64,000 nt of DNA, taken from the NCBI GenBank assembly GCA_009733575.1, contig ML769509.1:1-64000 (forward strand), in the 5' to 3' direction. The DNA comes from Gymnopus androsaceus JB14. Lineage: Eukaryota > Basidiomycota > Agaricomycetes > Agaricales > Omphalotaceae. Within the stretch, counting starts at the first letter, position 1. Every line of letters starts with the position of its first letter. Position numbers and translations under genes: made by a program. The notes below the pieces were generated by a model, which did not search any database, had not been told where the DNA came from, and saw only the letters and a list, made by a program, of their open reading frames with translations. This document shows, one piece after another, positions 53,504 to 64,000 of this stretch.

Positions 53504-55040
53504 TTTCCGAGTCTTGAAAGAAGCTAGAAGAAGCTGAAAGACAATGATTACTGGAAAATCCAGCAAATTTTGACAAAGGAAAAAATTACCACAGTCAACG
53601 AGGCGCTTGTTCATAGTAGCCATGTCAAAGGAAAGATGTGCCTTCCAGGTTGAGCGCTCCTGCTGATTCAAAAATTTGGCGAAACCTTTCTCACTACAAA
53701 ATATACCAGAGTGCTTGTAGCCTCAAAGTAGATAACATTGTTGCGAATGTTTATTTGAAGCCATGCATAAAAGTAGACAAAGACAACAATTTGGCACCGT
53801 TTGGCGCTTAACTGCAGATAGATTCATATTCCGCCCCTGTGTTGTGCTGCGGTGGACTCTACTTTAGTATGTACATGTGTAGCTACTTGGTAACTAGACC
53901 AGTAATGTTGTGCTCATGCACGACAATCCTCGACTCACTGCATCAAGTATGTAGCTTAGAAAGATATATATTAAAAAATGGGAACCAAGATGGATGCAGA
54001 AGGCTCTTGAGCTTCTATGACAACATGGGCGAGCGCCGTTCCATACGCAGAGAGGATGGAAGAGCACCAGAGAAGAAGGTTGTGATGCCGCTTGCGATGA
54101 AGATATACGTTCCCTGAACCTGATCTGTATGGCACTAAATAAGCATCTACTTCACCGAAACAGCTCCATATCTTCCTTTAGTTAATGCACCAATGCTCAA
54201 GAGAGCTGTTGATCATCAACAGCCTGCATCTCATTGATCATAACTTTGGTGCAGTTGTTTTGGCCACCTGTTTGGAGCTCGCGGCTCTGAAGATCCCCGT
54301 GTCTTACTTCCCAGAATGATGCATCTTGCAAACCTTAGCTTCTCATAGTAACGAAGATGTGTTTGGTCCGTGCTCGTGTGTATTTACTACGATAAATTCA
54401 AGTACCAATTGAGAAATAAAATAAGACATACTACACTCGATGATTGTGCATGATCCAATGAGTTTTTTCCAGTAACAACCACTCTCATACCTGCCTCTTT
54501 GAGATGTTTCAGCGGTCTGTAGATCTCGCCCAAATTCCTTTAGACGCAGCGCAAGACAATCGAACGAAAGCAAGCAGTTTCACTCGCAGAACTCGACCCA
54601 CCAGTGAAGACATCAGGATACCACCTCGAAGACACCACATCAACCAGAAATTATGTGAGGGAAGGCATGCAAACTTCGCATAAGGCGCGAGGTTATGCGA
54701 CTGAATTACAGTGTTTTCCGTATTTTTTCATAAATAATAAAATGATCGTGCCATAAAGTCTATAATGCTTCGGAACAACTTCCCTCTGGAGACAGTGGAT
54801 GCTGGGCTCACATGCTAATAGCAATTGCTGATGATTATTGCCTGGGGAAGTGATGGCATTCCACTTCCTTTCCTTCCCTCCCTTCATATGTAGGCATTGT
54901 GCTCATAGAAGCATTTTCATGCTCAACTCTCCTTATAGGTCCCATTCACCTTCAGAGCATAGGAAGGCGATCAATGTGAGTGTCATCCACCTCCTGGTAA
55001 AGCCCTATACTTTATGTACCTTCTTTAGCATCTCGGTCAA
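53504..55040. other. Region without recognised genes
   Basis: Open stretches at 53839-54117 (plus) and 54343-54573 (minus, LRLKEFGRDLQTAETSQRGR) have no recognisable domain. An AT-rich part is at about 54690-54760. Confidence 0.35.
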
Positions 55041-55837
55041 CAGATAATTGATGCCTATTTTGGAACCCACACTAGTTATGGCTTCATTGATTGGAAGGAG
55101 TGTTCTGTGCCTCCGGATCGTCTACAATTGTTTCTACAGATACCGTCAGAGTACAGACCAAAAGCAGGAGAAATGCTTTTCAACACCAGTGCAGGCACTC
55201 CTGCAGAGATGGCCAAAGCCCCATGGAATTGTACTATTGTAAACCAACTTGCTGTCCGTGCCCAGGAAGCATTCAACCAAAACCTTCCTTTGCGCTTAGA
55301 CTGTGGAGGTTCTGCTCCATCCTCATCATGGCTCGGATCAGCTTCTCGCTCAGCCTCTCGCTCAGCATCCCTCGCAAGCTTTTCCAACTTTTGAAGTTGA
55401 ATCGGCTTGGTCGTACCGCAAGGAGCATTAGAAGCTGAGGGCTGCAAACTTTCATCATCCCTGGAACAAGAAAGCTGAGCATGAGAAACAGAGCTTGAAG
55501 ATGTAAGAGATACCTACCAAGAACAAGAAATGCTGCGCCTCCGAGACCCAAGAACCATGGACGTGTCAGATTCCTCATCAGAGGAGTCATCCTGCTCGAT
55601 CCGCTCGATAATATCAGAGGAAGAGGAGATAGAGTTGGTAGAGGATGAATGGGATCGAGCTCGGAAATCACGCAAAGCTTTGTCAAGAGGCATTGGGTAT
55701 GGACTCAATCTTCGGGGTTTGGGGGGAGTTCGCGAGGCTCCTGAAGAGGCTGGAAGGGTTTCATCATGGATGTTGCAGTTCAAAGATGAGAGAGGATGAG
55801 CTTCTACGTAGAGATTGATGGGTTCTATGAAGGGCAT
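55041..55837 (-). CDS. Hypothetical Ser-rich, charged protein
   Basis: ATG at 55837 starts MPFIEPINLYVEAHPLSSLN. Exon 1 (55837-55518) continues with a Pro/Arg part and an SSSTNSISSSSDIIERI..DDSSDEESD stretch. An intron (55461-55517) with good borders joins in frame to DDESLQPSASNAPCGTTKPI and a coiled-coil-like, charged segment KLEKLARDAEREAEREADPS. The remaining exons are unsure. The opposite strand at 55046-55394 is also open for over 110 codons (YFGTHTSYGFIDWKECSVPP, PKAGEMLFNTSAGTP) and reads like protein, so two genes may converge here, or one frame is a shadow. Low-complexity composition prevents a family call. Confidence 0.35.
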
Positions 55838-57925
55838 TGCAAGGTGTTTGAGAATTCCCTAGGGATGGCAGCTTTTATATATCAGAGGAGAACAAAACCA
55901 GATTTCAGATGAGCAACCACTGATACATGCCTTTGTCCAGATACCCCAAAGGACCCGCCAGCAAGATGCGGAGAGGCAGTTGCTGGTGACAAAGGGAGAT
56001 AATGGACAATGAGTATTAGAATAGTGCTTTGAGAAAAGCAACAAAGGGATGCCTGTATATAAACAAGCCTTTTCAGCCGTTTGCCTCAATTCCATCTTCC
56101 TTATGACTTTGAAGCTCGCATTCCGTTCACCACAGCTTCAGTTGGAAACAATGGGCATGAATCACATTGCTGAGCGACCAACACGCAGAGTTAGCTCTAT
56201 GTTTCCTTCTTTGATAATGTTATGGACCGACATACCTCAACATGTAGACGACTGTGAAAGACATTAGGGCCCGATTCTATCCCGCCAATAGTGCCTTGCC
56301 GCGAACAGTATCTGCATATTACCGAGCCAACCTTCCCCAAACTTCCGACCACTTTATGCTGGCCTCGGACTTGCTTTCGAATCCCCAGCTCCAATCATAC
56401 ATCCATGATCTGACAGTCACTATTCACTATTGAAGGATCTTGTACAGATTCCGTGTATTTTTCAAACGCCATACCTACCTTCCTGTTAATCAATCGATCC
56501 AAGGTTTAGGTGGAGGCAGGATGGAAGGGGATGTATTACTGGTTGCATGTGGAACAAACGTCTCTGTGCGCAATCTTAGAAGTGGAGTAGAGACAAGAGC
56601 AGCAGATATAGCGATAAAAAGGCATGTTTCTTACTGATCTTTCATTTGCGACTAGATCTGATGTCTTGCAGACTCAGTGATATCTTGGCAATCAGAGAGC
56701 AATGCCGGTTTCCCAGCGCTATTACCGTTTGAAGAGCGCTCATTTTCCAGTCATTTTTCTTACATTTTCCAGTCATTCGTCTTTTTATGATTGCAACTTC
56801 ATTACTTACAATAATGAGAGTTACAATAGTTTAATCGTATTTATGTAGACTTGAAATTAGATGCCAGAAGAGACGCACAGCCTGATGATCTTCTGAGTGT
56901 CGAAACTTGCTTTGGCGCCCTCGGATTATGATCTGCTTTAGATTAGAGAATACCAGGACTGTCATATTGATTGAGGAGAGAAAGGAGAAATATGTGTAAG
57001 ATTAAAGAAAATCTTTCTTTACAGCCAAGAAAAAACCAAACATTCAGGTAGATCACGGCTCCTCTCTCACATCTGCCGACATCTCGCACAACGCTCACCT
57101 TCGATGTAAGTTTGTGTTCCTTTCATATGTAGATGTACTGAATGAATTCTCTATCACAGTTTGAACCTGACGGAAGAGGAGGTAATGAAATACAAGTACG
57201 TTGAGACGATGATGACTTAGATTACCATATGCGTTCTGTGTAGCGATATTGATTCGATATACAAATGATATTTAAATTTCTTTGAGTAGCAATATAGTCA
57301 ATACAGAAATCAAGTTCCACACACGCTTTCACATACCTGGGCATTATAAATCAATATTCAGACCATTGGGGGTCTGCCAAAAGCATATCAAACTCGGTTC
57401 ACAAGCCATGACAAATAAATAATGATATTAGGAGTTATAAGAGCGACTGGCATGAGGCTAATGTGCCAAGTCCATTGATGACGTTGAAGGTCCGTGGCAC
57501 ACGCGCTTATTCACTAATCTTTAGGCATCTAACATCTAAACTGGGTAATGCCAGAAGCTGAAGATCATCGGACCACGCGCAATAATGCTCTCTGCTGCAG
57601 TACAATTTGCGAAAGTAACGTTTCTGTATATAAAGTAGGCATTGCTGGACCTCTATCCAGCACCTGCCATCTGAAAACACCTCAAAAAGTGCAGTTGTTT
57701 ATGAGACTTTCCAGTCGATTGAGCTTGTTTTAGCATAGAATTTTAGAGGCATGGAATTATGCTATTGATTTTGCTTGACAGTCTAGTTATTTAATCTCAA
57801 CGTTAGTTAGGAGATCCGATTCGGGGAAGATGTGGACACCTCTAAATAATCATCCCGGTATCCAGCTGTACCCTCATCTATCGAGATGAGAAAGAGATCT
57901 AAACCGTAATTGTATCATTCATTTA
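55838..57925. other. Region without recognised genes
   Basis: Short open stretches only. TTTTCCAGTCATT repeats twice near 56740-56780. No repeat family other than S (starting at 57926) is recognised. Confidence 0.4.
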
Positions 57926-58285
57926 GTGTATGAATCTACGGAAGCTTTATATATCAAGCAATTAGCGCATACAAATATGCACCTAATTTTCCTTAAGATG
58001 CTCCAGATCCCCTTGAGAGAACTAATTGAAAGTTGTGCACTTCCATCTCGAAAACGTAGAAAAAGCAGTCTTTGCGACTTGCCAGTTTTTGGTCTTTTGA
58101 GGATATGATGGAAGAGAAAGTGATTTAAAATGACTTTAAATAACGCTTTGACTTTAAAAGTCAAAGCATTCCATTTTAGTCTTGAAATTGAAAACCCCTG
58201 ACTTTAGTGCTCTTCTTTGACAATCATCCCCAGAATGTTGTCGCGGTTGCAAAACTCTGGATTATTTCCTTGGGAATCCCTTCCT
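57926..58285 (+). repeat. Repeat S, copy 3
   Basis: Starts GTATGAATCTACGGAAGCTT and ends near TTGTCGCGGTTGC..GGATTATTTCCTTGG. It keeps the open frame with ALPSRKRRKSS. It abuts LTR-like repeat A copy 2, whereas copy 1 of S follows A copy 1, so A is inverted between the two loci but S is not. Confidence 0.55.
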
Positions 58286-58312
58286 CTGCCTCATCAAAGG
58301 CACGTTTCCCAT

Positions 58313-58844
58313 TGTTGCAACATGGCTAAGTACTGAGAGTTCTGCAAAGCACCAGATAATCTGCCACTGTGAGGCCCTGATGTCTTCCGGTTCCACTGAG
58401 CAGCTGATCAGGAATCAATGGTCTGCATATCATCAGCTGCTTGTCGGCAGAACATCGACCGATGATCTTCAGTTTTGTTTTATGGCTGAGAAAAATAATT
58501 AATTTTGGCCTTGAAAGGGGAAAAATTACAATTTTTTTCACAGGCCGGATAATGGAATTTTCTCCGAAAGGAAAACTATTGTAAAAAGGGATTATTCCCA
58601 CATAATTTCATGGGTGGGATATCTTTTGTGAAAGGGATTTTTTCTTTGCCGAGAAAGGCAGTATATTCTGAAACTATTGCTGGGCATGAAATTAATTGCA
58701 AAAGGTATAAGTTCCAGAAATATTTCCAAGTCCTGATAAAGGTCCTTTCTGGATCAGGAAAATTACTGTGAAAGGTTATTTTTCCTCTAACTTTTCTCAA
58801 TCCTTTTCCATATCTATATAAACAGGGTGGACCCTGGTGTAACA
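58313..58844 (+). repeat. LTR-like repeat A, copy 2
   Basis: Starts TGTTGCAACATGG and ends CCCTGGTGTAACA: short TGTT..AACA inverted ends as in an LTR. TATATAAA lies near 58815. The inverted partner is at 45211-45735. Flanks CCCAT and ACAAG do not match, so a target duplication is not supported. Confidence 0.55.
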
Positions 58845-58898
58845 ACAAGAAATACATCACAGTGTAGAGCAAAAAGAGCAAGGAACACAATGATCACA

Positions 58899-61484
58899 CT
58901 AGTCTGTGAACTCAGCATCATCATCCTCTTTGTCCTCATTGTCATCCCCTTCACCGGATCCACTATCAGAGTCAGAGATAACAAAGTGCTGGCTCATCTT
59001 CCTCTTCTTACCTATTGGTTTCTTACCCTTTCCTACAGGCTCCGAGGACTTCTTACCACCTCCTGCAGCCTTCCTACCCACTCCTGCAGCAGACTTCTTC
59101 TGAGTTGCGCACACTAGCTTCTTCCTACCACTCCCCGCTGACTTCTTAGCTCCATCTTCCCTACTTGCTGACTTCTTGGCACATCCGCCTCTGCCTCTGC
59201 CCCTTGCCCTCTTCCCACCTCCTCCTGACTTCTTCTGAGGCTGTACATCATCCCCACCATCAGACCCTTCCTTGTCATCATCACCAACAGCCCTCTTACA
59301 CTTGGAGCCCTTGGTTGGCTGAGCATCCTCATCCTCCCTGCTATTGTCACTCCCATTGTCCCCACCCCATGCACATTTTGAGCCAGCACCACTATGCTTC
59401 TTCCTGACCCTAGGCTCAAGCTCACCGTTCTTCTCCACCTCTTTCTCATAGGACTTAGCTTCCACAGCGGTCATTCAATACCAATGTGCACCACCACTGT
59501 TCCATGCATTGTAAAGCCTCTTGGTCTGATCAGCAGCAAGTTGCTGAGGATAGGCACGCAGAACATTGTCAGACCACCCCCTGATGTTGACCTTATAGGG
59601 AACAACAATGTTCTTGGCGAAGGAGACATAGCTCATGCTGAGGTTCACTATGCCTGTAATCTCCTTTAGAAAATCAAACACAACATCAGAGAAAAGCACC
59701 ACTAGAAGAAAGATAGAAAAACAACTTACATAGCCCCTGAGTGATCAGATGGACAATCTCACTAGCCATCTCACTTTGGTACAGCTTCCTTGTCCCCACT
59801 GCAAAGGAGCAAATGATTAGCAATGCATTGACACCAAATGAATTAAAAACAAACTTTTCTCTGCAGTAACAACAAAGCTTTTGTATAAGTTCAGGACATC
59901 CTGAATGCCTATATGGAAGTTCGTCTGAAAGAACACATTCATGGGACCACATCCATAGAATCTGGACACTACAGTCAATTCAAAGGATCCTCAGATGACC
60001 ATGCCAAATGAATTTGCATCTGACAACTTGTACATAAAGTCAGCCTGCAAAAACAAAGAAATATCAGTGGAAGACAGAAGTCATGACAAAACAACTGCAC
60101 CACTTGTTGGAGTAGGTTCATCTTCTCCACTATGCTCTTTGCCTGAGCCTGTTTGCTCACCTGGACAGTCACAATCTTTTCCTTGGTCTTTTCCTCATTA
60201 TACTTTTGACAAAGGGCTTTCATTGCATCCACATCATTGAAGATGTCTTGGAGGTCATCATCACGCTTGACCTGGTCATGGTGCTCCTTGAGTGGAATGC
60301 GAGTACCTTTGGCTCGAGCTAAGATTAAGGGTTAGAAAGTCAAAAAAAAAAAAAAAAAAAAAAAGAAATTGGCCAAGACAGTTTACTCACCAGAGTTCAG
60401 CTCTTGGTCCTTGAAGTATACCAGAATATTATAATCACTTGCCTTCTTTTGTGGCTTCATTGAAGGAAGTTGGTGGGCAAGCTTTTTGACTCAATCAACA
60501 GAGACATTGTTAAGCTTAGCATACTTTGTGAAGAGTTCCTCCTGCTCCTCCAAAAGCATATCAATGTCAGCACTCATCCATGCCCATCTCTGATCTCTTC
60601 TTCTTCCTAGGTGGCAAAGCTTCAGCATCAGGTCCATCTGCAGTGCCAGACAAAGCAGGGTCACCAGCCAGCTCTGAGTCAGAAGTACCATTAGTTGACA
60701 TAGCACCTGCAGCAGAAGTCAACCCAGATGTGTTTCTGGCTGTGCTAGCTGCAGCACCAGAAACACCATCCACCACAGGTCCATCTGCAGCACTAGACAA
60801 AGCAGGGTCACCAGCTGGCTCTGTGCCAGAAGTACCATTAGTTGACATAGCACCCACAGCAGAAGAAGTTGACCCAGTCACATTTCTGGCCATAGGAGTG
60901 TCTGATAGACTGTGATCAGGAACAGGAGCAGGTGATGCACTGCTGGCCAATGTACCGCCACCCATTGCAGGACCAGCAGGAATGTCTGATGAACCATCCT
61001 TAGGAGCAATGCCATTAGAAGTGTTCAAGGTAGGATTGGGATTGGAATTAGCAAAGCCATCTGCATTGTTAGCTGCCAACAAACCATCAGAAGCACCTGA
61101 GTTGTTGGTAATGTTGGATAGCACTGCATGCACAGCTGCAAATGCAGTAGAGGAGGCCCTGGGAGCTAAATCAATGGTGGCATTGTTTTCATCACCTTCA
61201 GAAAAACAGACCAGTGGCATGGGATGGTTGATAGTTTGGCTTTTATATAGGCTGATGAGAGCACAAAGCTAAAACATAAGGTTGAGATTAAACATTACAA
61301 CCAACCCAAACATTTTTAAAAAAATAAGAAAAAAAAGGAGACCAACCTATAGTTGCAGCAGTTTGTGTTGAAACACTATTCAAGCTCAAGCTATTGTCCA
61401 GCTCATTGCAATGAAGCTGGTTGGCATCAACCATGTCACCGTATAGGATTGTGAGCATGGGCCCAATTGGCATGTTGTCCATTG
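58899..61484 (-). pseudogene. Transposon-associated basidiomycete gene of unknown function, eroded
   Basis: Blocks in order on the minus strand: MDNMPIGPMLTILYGDMVDA (from 61484), a Ser/Ala/Gly-rich part with repeated MSTNGTSG.EPAGDPALS..ADGP units (61220-60580), and ADIDMLLEEQEELFTKYAKL. Then come AMKALCQKYNEEKTKEKIVT, KFVFNSFGVNALLIICSFAV and LSMSYVSFAKNIVVPYKVNI with RGWSDNVLRA. A basic/acidic tail (KKSAAGVGRKAAGGGKKSSE..DSDSGSGEGDDNEDKEDD) ends at 58899. The VPYKV..GW pattern is, to my recollection, common in repeated unknown proteins of Agaricomycetes. The frame breaks at the KRSEMGMDE/MSADID junction (~60580), so this copy is probably dead. CpG-poor. Confidence 0.45.
60342..60364. repeat. 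Poly(A) tract, 23 bases
   Basis: An uninterrupted run of A within an intron-like gap of the gene at 58899-61484. It could be a slippage site or the trace of a retroposed insertion. Confidence 0.8.
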
Positions 61485-61639
61485 CATCCGGAGTTTTTAG
61501 AGTTTTTGTGAAGCAAATTGAAGCCCTCAAATAGACTGCAGAAAAGAGAATAAATCTTGGCAAACAAACCGCCACCCAGCAAAGAGAAGCACAGTAACTG
61601 TACAGCAGCTAGTCAGCCACTGCTGAAGTAAGAGGAGCG

Positions 61640-62840
61640 GTGTTTATGTACCTCATCAAAGGCTCAACTCGAACCACCATCTTGCCCACTCTCCTCATCA
61701 CTCTGCCCAACAAACTCAAACTTGGAGACCTCCTGGACATTGTTGATCAAGATGACCAGTAAGAAATTTCATCATTCTATCATTTCTCATCATAACATCA
61801 CAACATGACTGACATGTGGAATTTTTAAATTTAGGCTTAACTCCAACTCCGACTCCACCCTCGACTCCTACTAAGAAAAGCTTGTTGCAATGCAGCCATC
61901 AAAAAAGCTTTCAAGGACCTGCTCATGGCTCCTTCCCGCTTAACTCACCAGGAGCATGTCAAATGAGTCCAACAGCTTCAGGAGGTTACCAAACATGCCA
62001 GCAGTGAGATTTTCATCTCATACTTCATCAAACTCTCACTTATTTTTATATCTTTATTGTTTAGCTTTGCAGGAGCTTGAGGAAGCTCACACCAAGGCAC
62101 AGTATAGGCTTGAGGATGTTGAAGAAGACCTCAGGGAAGCATTTGGAAAAGCCAGCGCTACCATCAGCAAGTTTCTTCATTAGCAACTGATAGTTTTACT
62201 GACCATTGATGTAGAGGGTCTCACCAAAACCTTCAGTCCTCCCAGCTCACCTGCCAAAGCCAAATGTGTCTGTGAAGAACCTCCCAGGCCATTCTCATTG
62301 CCTCTGGAGGTCATGTTGATCTTTCTGCCATCTTGTCTGCTCCCTCCCCCACAAAACCAAACAAATCTCCAGTCAAGACAAGCTACAAATTGTACTACAT
62401 TGTCTATCACGGTTGGGGAGGCATGCAAAGCCTGTTTGACAGCTGGAAAGGGCCTGAGGACAACTATGGCCCTGAGTTCCTCTGAAACCAGTATGAGCAC
62501 CAACTTTCAAAGAAATTTTCTGATGCTTGTCTGGCTTGCATGTATTATGAGGAATATCTGGACTTGGCATTCTTGACATGCTTCAGGATGTTCCGACTCA
62601 AAACAAAATCCTGTTCATTATCAAGGGCGCTAAGCCAGGTGTCTACACCAAAAGGTCAGCGGATTCTCAGCTCACTGAAGCAATATCTGACCTGACAAAC
62701 TCTAGGCTCGCATTCCTCATTGAAGGACTTGCCTGTTGTGGTGGCATTGTAATGGCAGCCAACGGGACTCATGCTCAAGCTGATGTGCAGTTTAAGCAGT
62801 AGAAATCTGCTGGACAGGTCGAAGTTTTCTCCTAGCAATG
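61640..62840 (+). pseudogene. Eroded coding remnant, possibly RNase H1 N-terminal/viroplasmin-like
   Basis: Plus-strand fragments in changing frames. TLLITLPNKLKLGDLLDIVD is followed by a probable intron at 61759-61834. A helical part follows: ELEEAHTKAQYRLEDVEEDL and REAFGKASATISKFLH. YKLYYIVYHGWGG..SLFDSW and NKILFIIKGAKPGVYTKRSA then resemble the Y/F-V-V-x-x-G-x-x-x-G-[IV]-[FY] signature of caulimovirus-viroplasmin/RNase H1 N-terminal domains, which recur in repeated Agaricomycete proteins. The match is weak and the frames are broken. Confidence 0.3.
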
Positions 62841-64000
62841 GTCCTTGCCATTACTTTTGAAGGAAGTGATGCTCCAAGTCTGCTTTGTCAAAGCTTGAAT
62901 GTTTGTAACAATGCGTATCTCAATGTAGAAGTCAAGTAGTCTGTGATTTCTTGTAAATAAATGATATTTTCTTGGTCAAACAACGCCTGTGCAGAAAATA
63001 GTTACTGAATTATGGACTCAATTGAATCATTAACTTGAATTGTGTAGCTAACAATAGTAATACTTGCGGTAGGCATCAAACATGCCAATATCACAACTGA
63101 TGACAGTGCTGCTCAATTTTGCTGAAAAATTTGCTATCGAGCATTCTATTCATACACAATGCCATCCCCATCCATGTTGTCAGGCTGTTCCAGAAGCCTA
63201 CTCTGAAGCTTCCCCTTGCAGAGGGCAATATGTCCACCAGCCTGAACTTCACCATGAATTGCACACATATGCACTAAAGTAAGGGGAAGAATGAGCACAA
63301 TAGAACCATAGACTATGCAAAGCATACCACCAATGCTTCAAATCAGCCTTCTTGAGAATGGCCTCCCAATTTCTGTTATTCTGCTGAGTTAGATTGCAAC
63401 ATGAAGTAGAGAAGTTGAATACGCACTTGAGAAAATACTTTTTCGAAGCTGCCTTTTCATGCTCTTTGAATGCCTCCTCCTCCTCCTCATTCATCTCTGA
63501 ATGCTTCCTAGGGAACCATTGACATTGGCCATGAGATACAACATCACTGGCCAGAAAAAATTTGCCTACTTGCTCATGCAACTTTTGGCTTCTTCATTCA
63601 ATGGTTCCTTGTTTCTAGAGGATACATTAGTTAACATAGACAATAAACATAACTATGAGCATATAAAAACCAGAAAGATAAAGTGTGAACAAGAGAAATT
63701 GTGAGTACATGAGGCAATAACACTGGTTAGTGCATTTAGCCTTATGCACTGATGAATTTCCTCCTTAATGTTCTTGGTGCATTCGGATTCTCAGGACAGC
63801 TGACTCAGTATGGAGTTGAGGCATTGTAGGCAGATTTTAGGATGTTTTTGGATAGTAGATTTGAAAGTTGAAGTGAGAGGTGCACAAAGTATGAGAAAAG
63901 AAGAGGTAAGTGTGCATGTGGGAAACAAAAGCATGTTTGCTAATTGTTTGTGATTGCGCCAACATTCTTCAACATTTCCTGCTCAGTGATATATTGCACT
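62841..64000. other. Right edge, transposon-like debris
   Basis: CpG-poor. One minus-strand stretch at 63581-63249 (GQCQWFPRKHSEMNEEEEEA followed by FKEHEKAASKKYF) reads like protein but is not assigned. The window ends inside this region. Confidence 0.3.

Noticed and set aside
45211..58844. One large transposon with 525-bp inverted terminal repeats
   Set aside because: The neighbouring repeat S is in direct, not inverted, orientation at the two ends, and no transposase was recognised between them.
59165..59407. His/Pro-rich open stretch on the plus strand
   Set aside because: It is antisense to the Gly/Lys/Asp-rich tail of the gene at 58899-61484.
1..64000. CRISPR array, operons, Shine-Dalgarno sites or Rho-independent terminators
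   Set aside because: The window is clearly from a fungal nuclear genome with spliceosomal introns. The tandem repeats seen have no spacer pattern of that type.

Overview
The window looks like part of an Agaricomycete (basidiomycete) genome. The reasons are short introns of about 50-60 bp with GT/GC..AG borders, a RAD6 gene whose first exon is only the ATG, a NACHT-ankyrin gene, P450 and Crinkler/RHS-type relatives, and a transposon mix (Plavaka/KDZ, hAT, chromovirus Ty3/gypsy) typical of mushroom-forming fungi. All calls come from reading the sequence. No database search was possible.

Layout. 1-5.3 kb: non-coding repeats, including a 26-bp-TIR element, a CCTAGG-rich palindromic MITE and a ~200-bp tandem array with a tRNA-like A box, plus one weak Ser/Ala-rich gene. 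5.3-22.7 kb: the gene-rich part. Two housekeeping genes are intact, a polo-like kinase (6556-9413, minus) and the E2 enzyme RAD6 (20697-21304, plus). They stand among decayed genes: a class II glutamine amidotransferase, an amidase, a small membrane protein with one frameshift and a cytochrome P450. A tandem pair of Crinkler/RHS-like P-loop NTPase genes sits between them, copy A open and copy B frameshifted.

22.9-37 kb: a CpG-poor, transposon-dominated block. It opens with a NACHT-ankyrin (NLR-like) gene whose last ankyrin units are almost identical in DNA. Then comes a hAT transposon relic that has itself been hit by a solo LTR, a CCTAGG MITE and a small hAT element with a perfect 8-bp target duplication. 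A dead Plavaka transposase follows. 38.3-44.9 kb: a young, complete Ty3/gypsy chromovirus with near-identical LTRs, a 5-bp target duplication and the marks of self-primed reverse transcription.

45-64 kb: two LTR-like repeats in opposite orientation, three copies of a second repeat carrying a conserved peptide, a complete RING-finger gene with an internal exon-intron duplication, more GC-rich MITEs, a tRNA-like sequence, two or three small hypothetical genes, and at the right end remnants of transposon-associated gene families.

The clearest overall pattern is contrast. Old elements have lost CpG dinucleotides (CG to TG/CA, with arginine codons turned into stop, Cys or Trp), whereas the young gypsy element and the housekeeping genes keep them. 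The most interesting candidates are the duplicated Crinkler/RHS-type genes, the self-priming gypsy element with its three successive reading frames, and the nested hAT elements.
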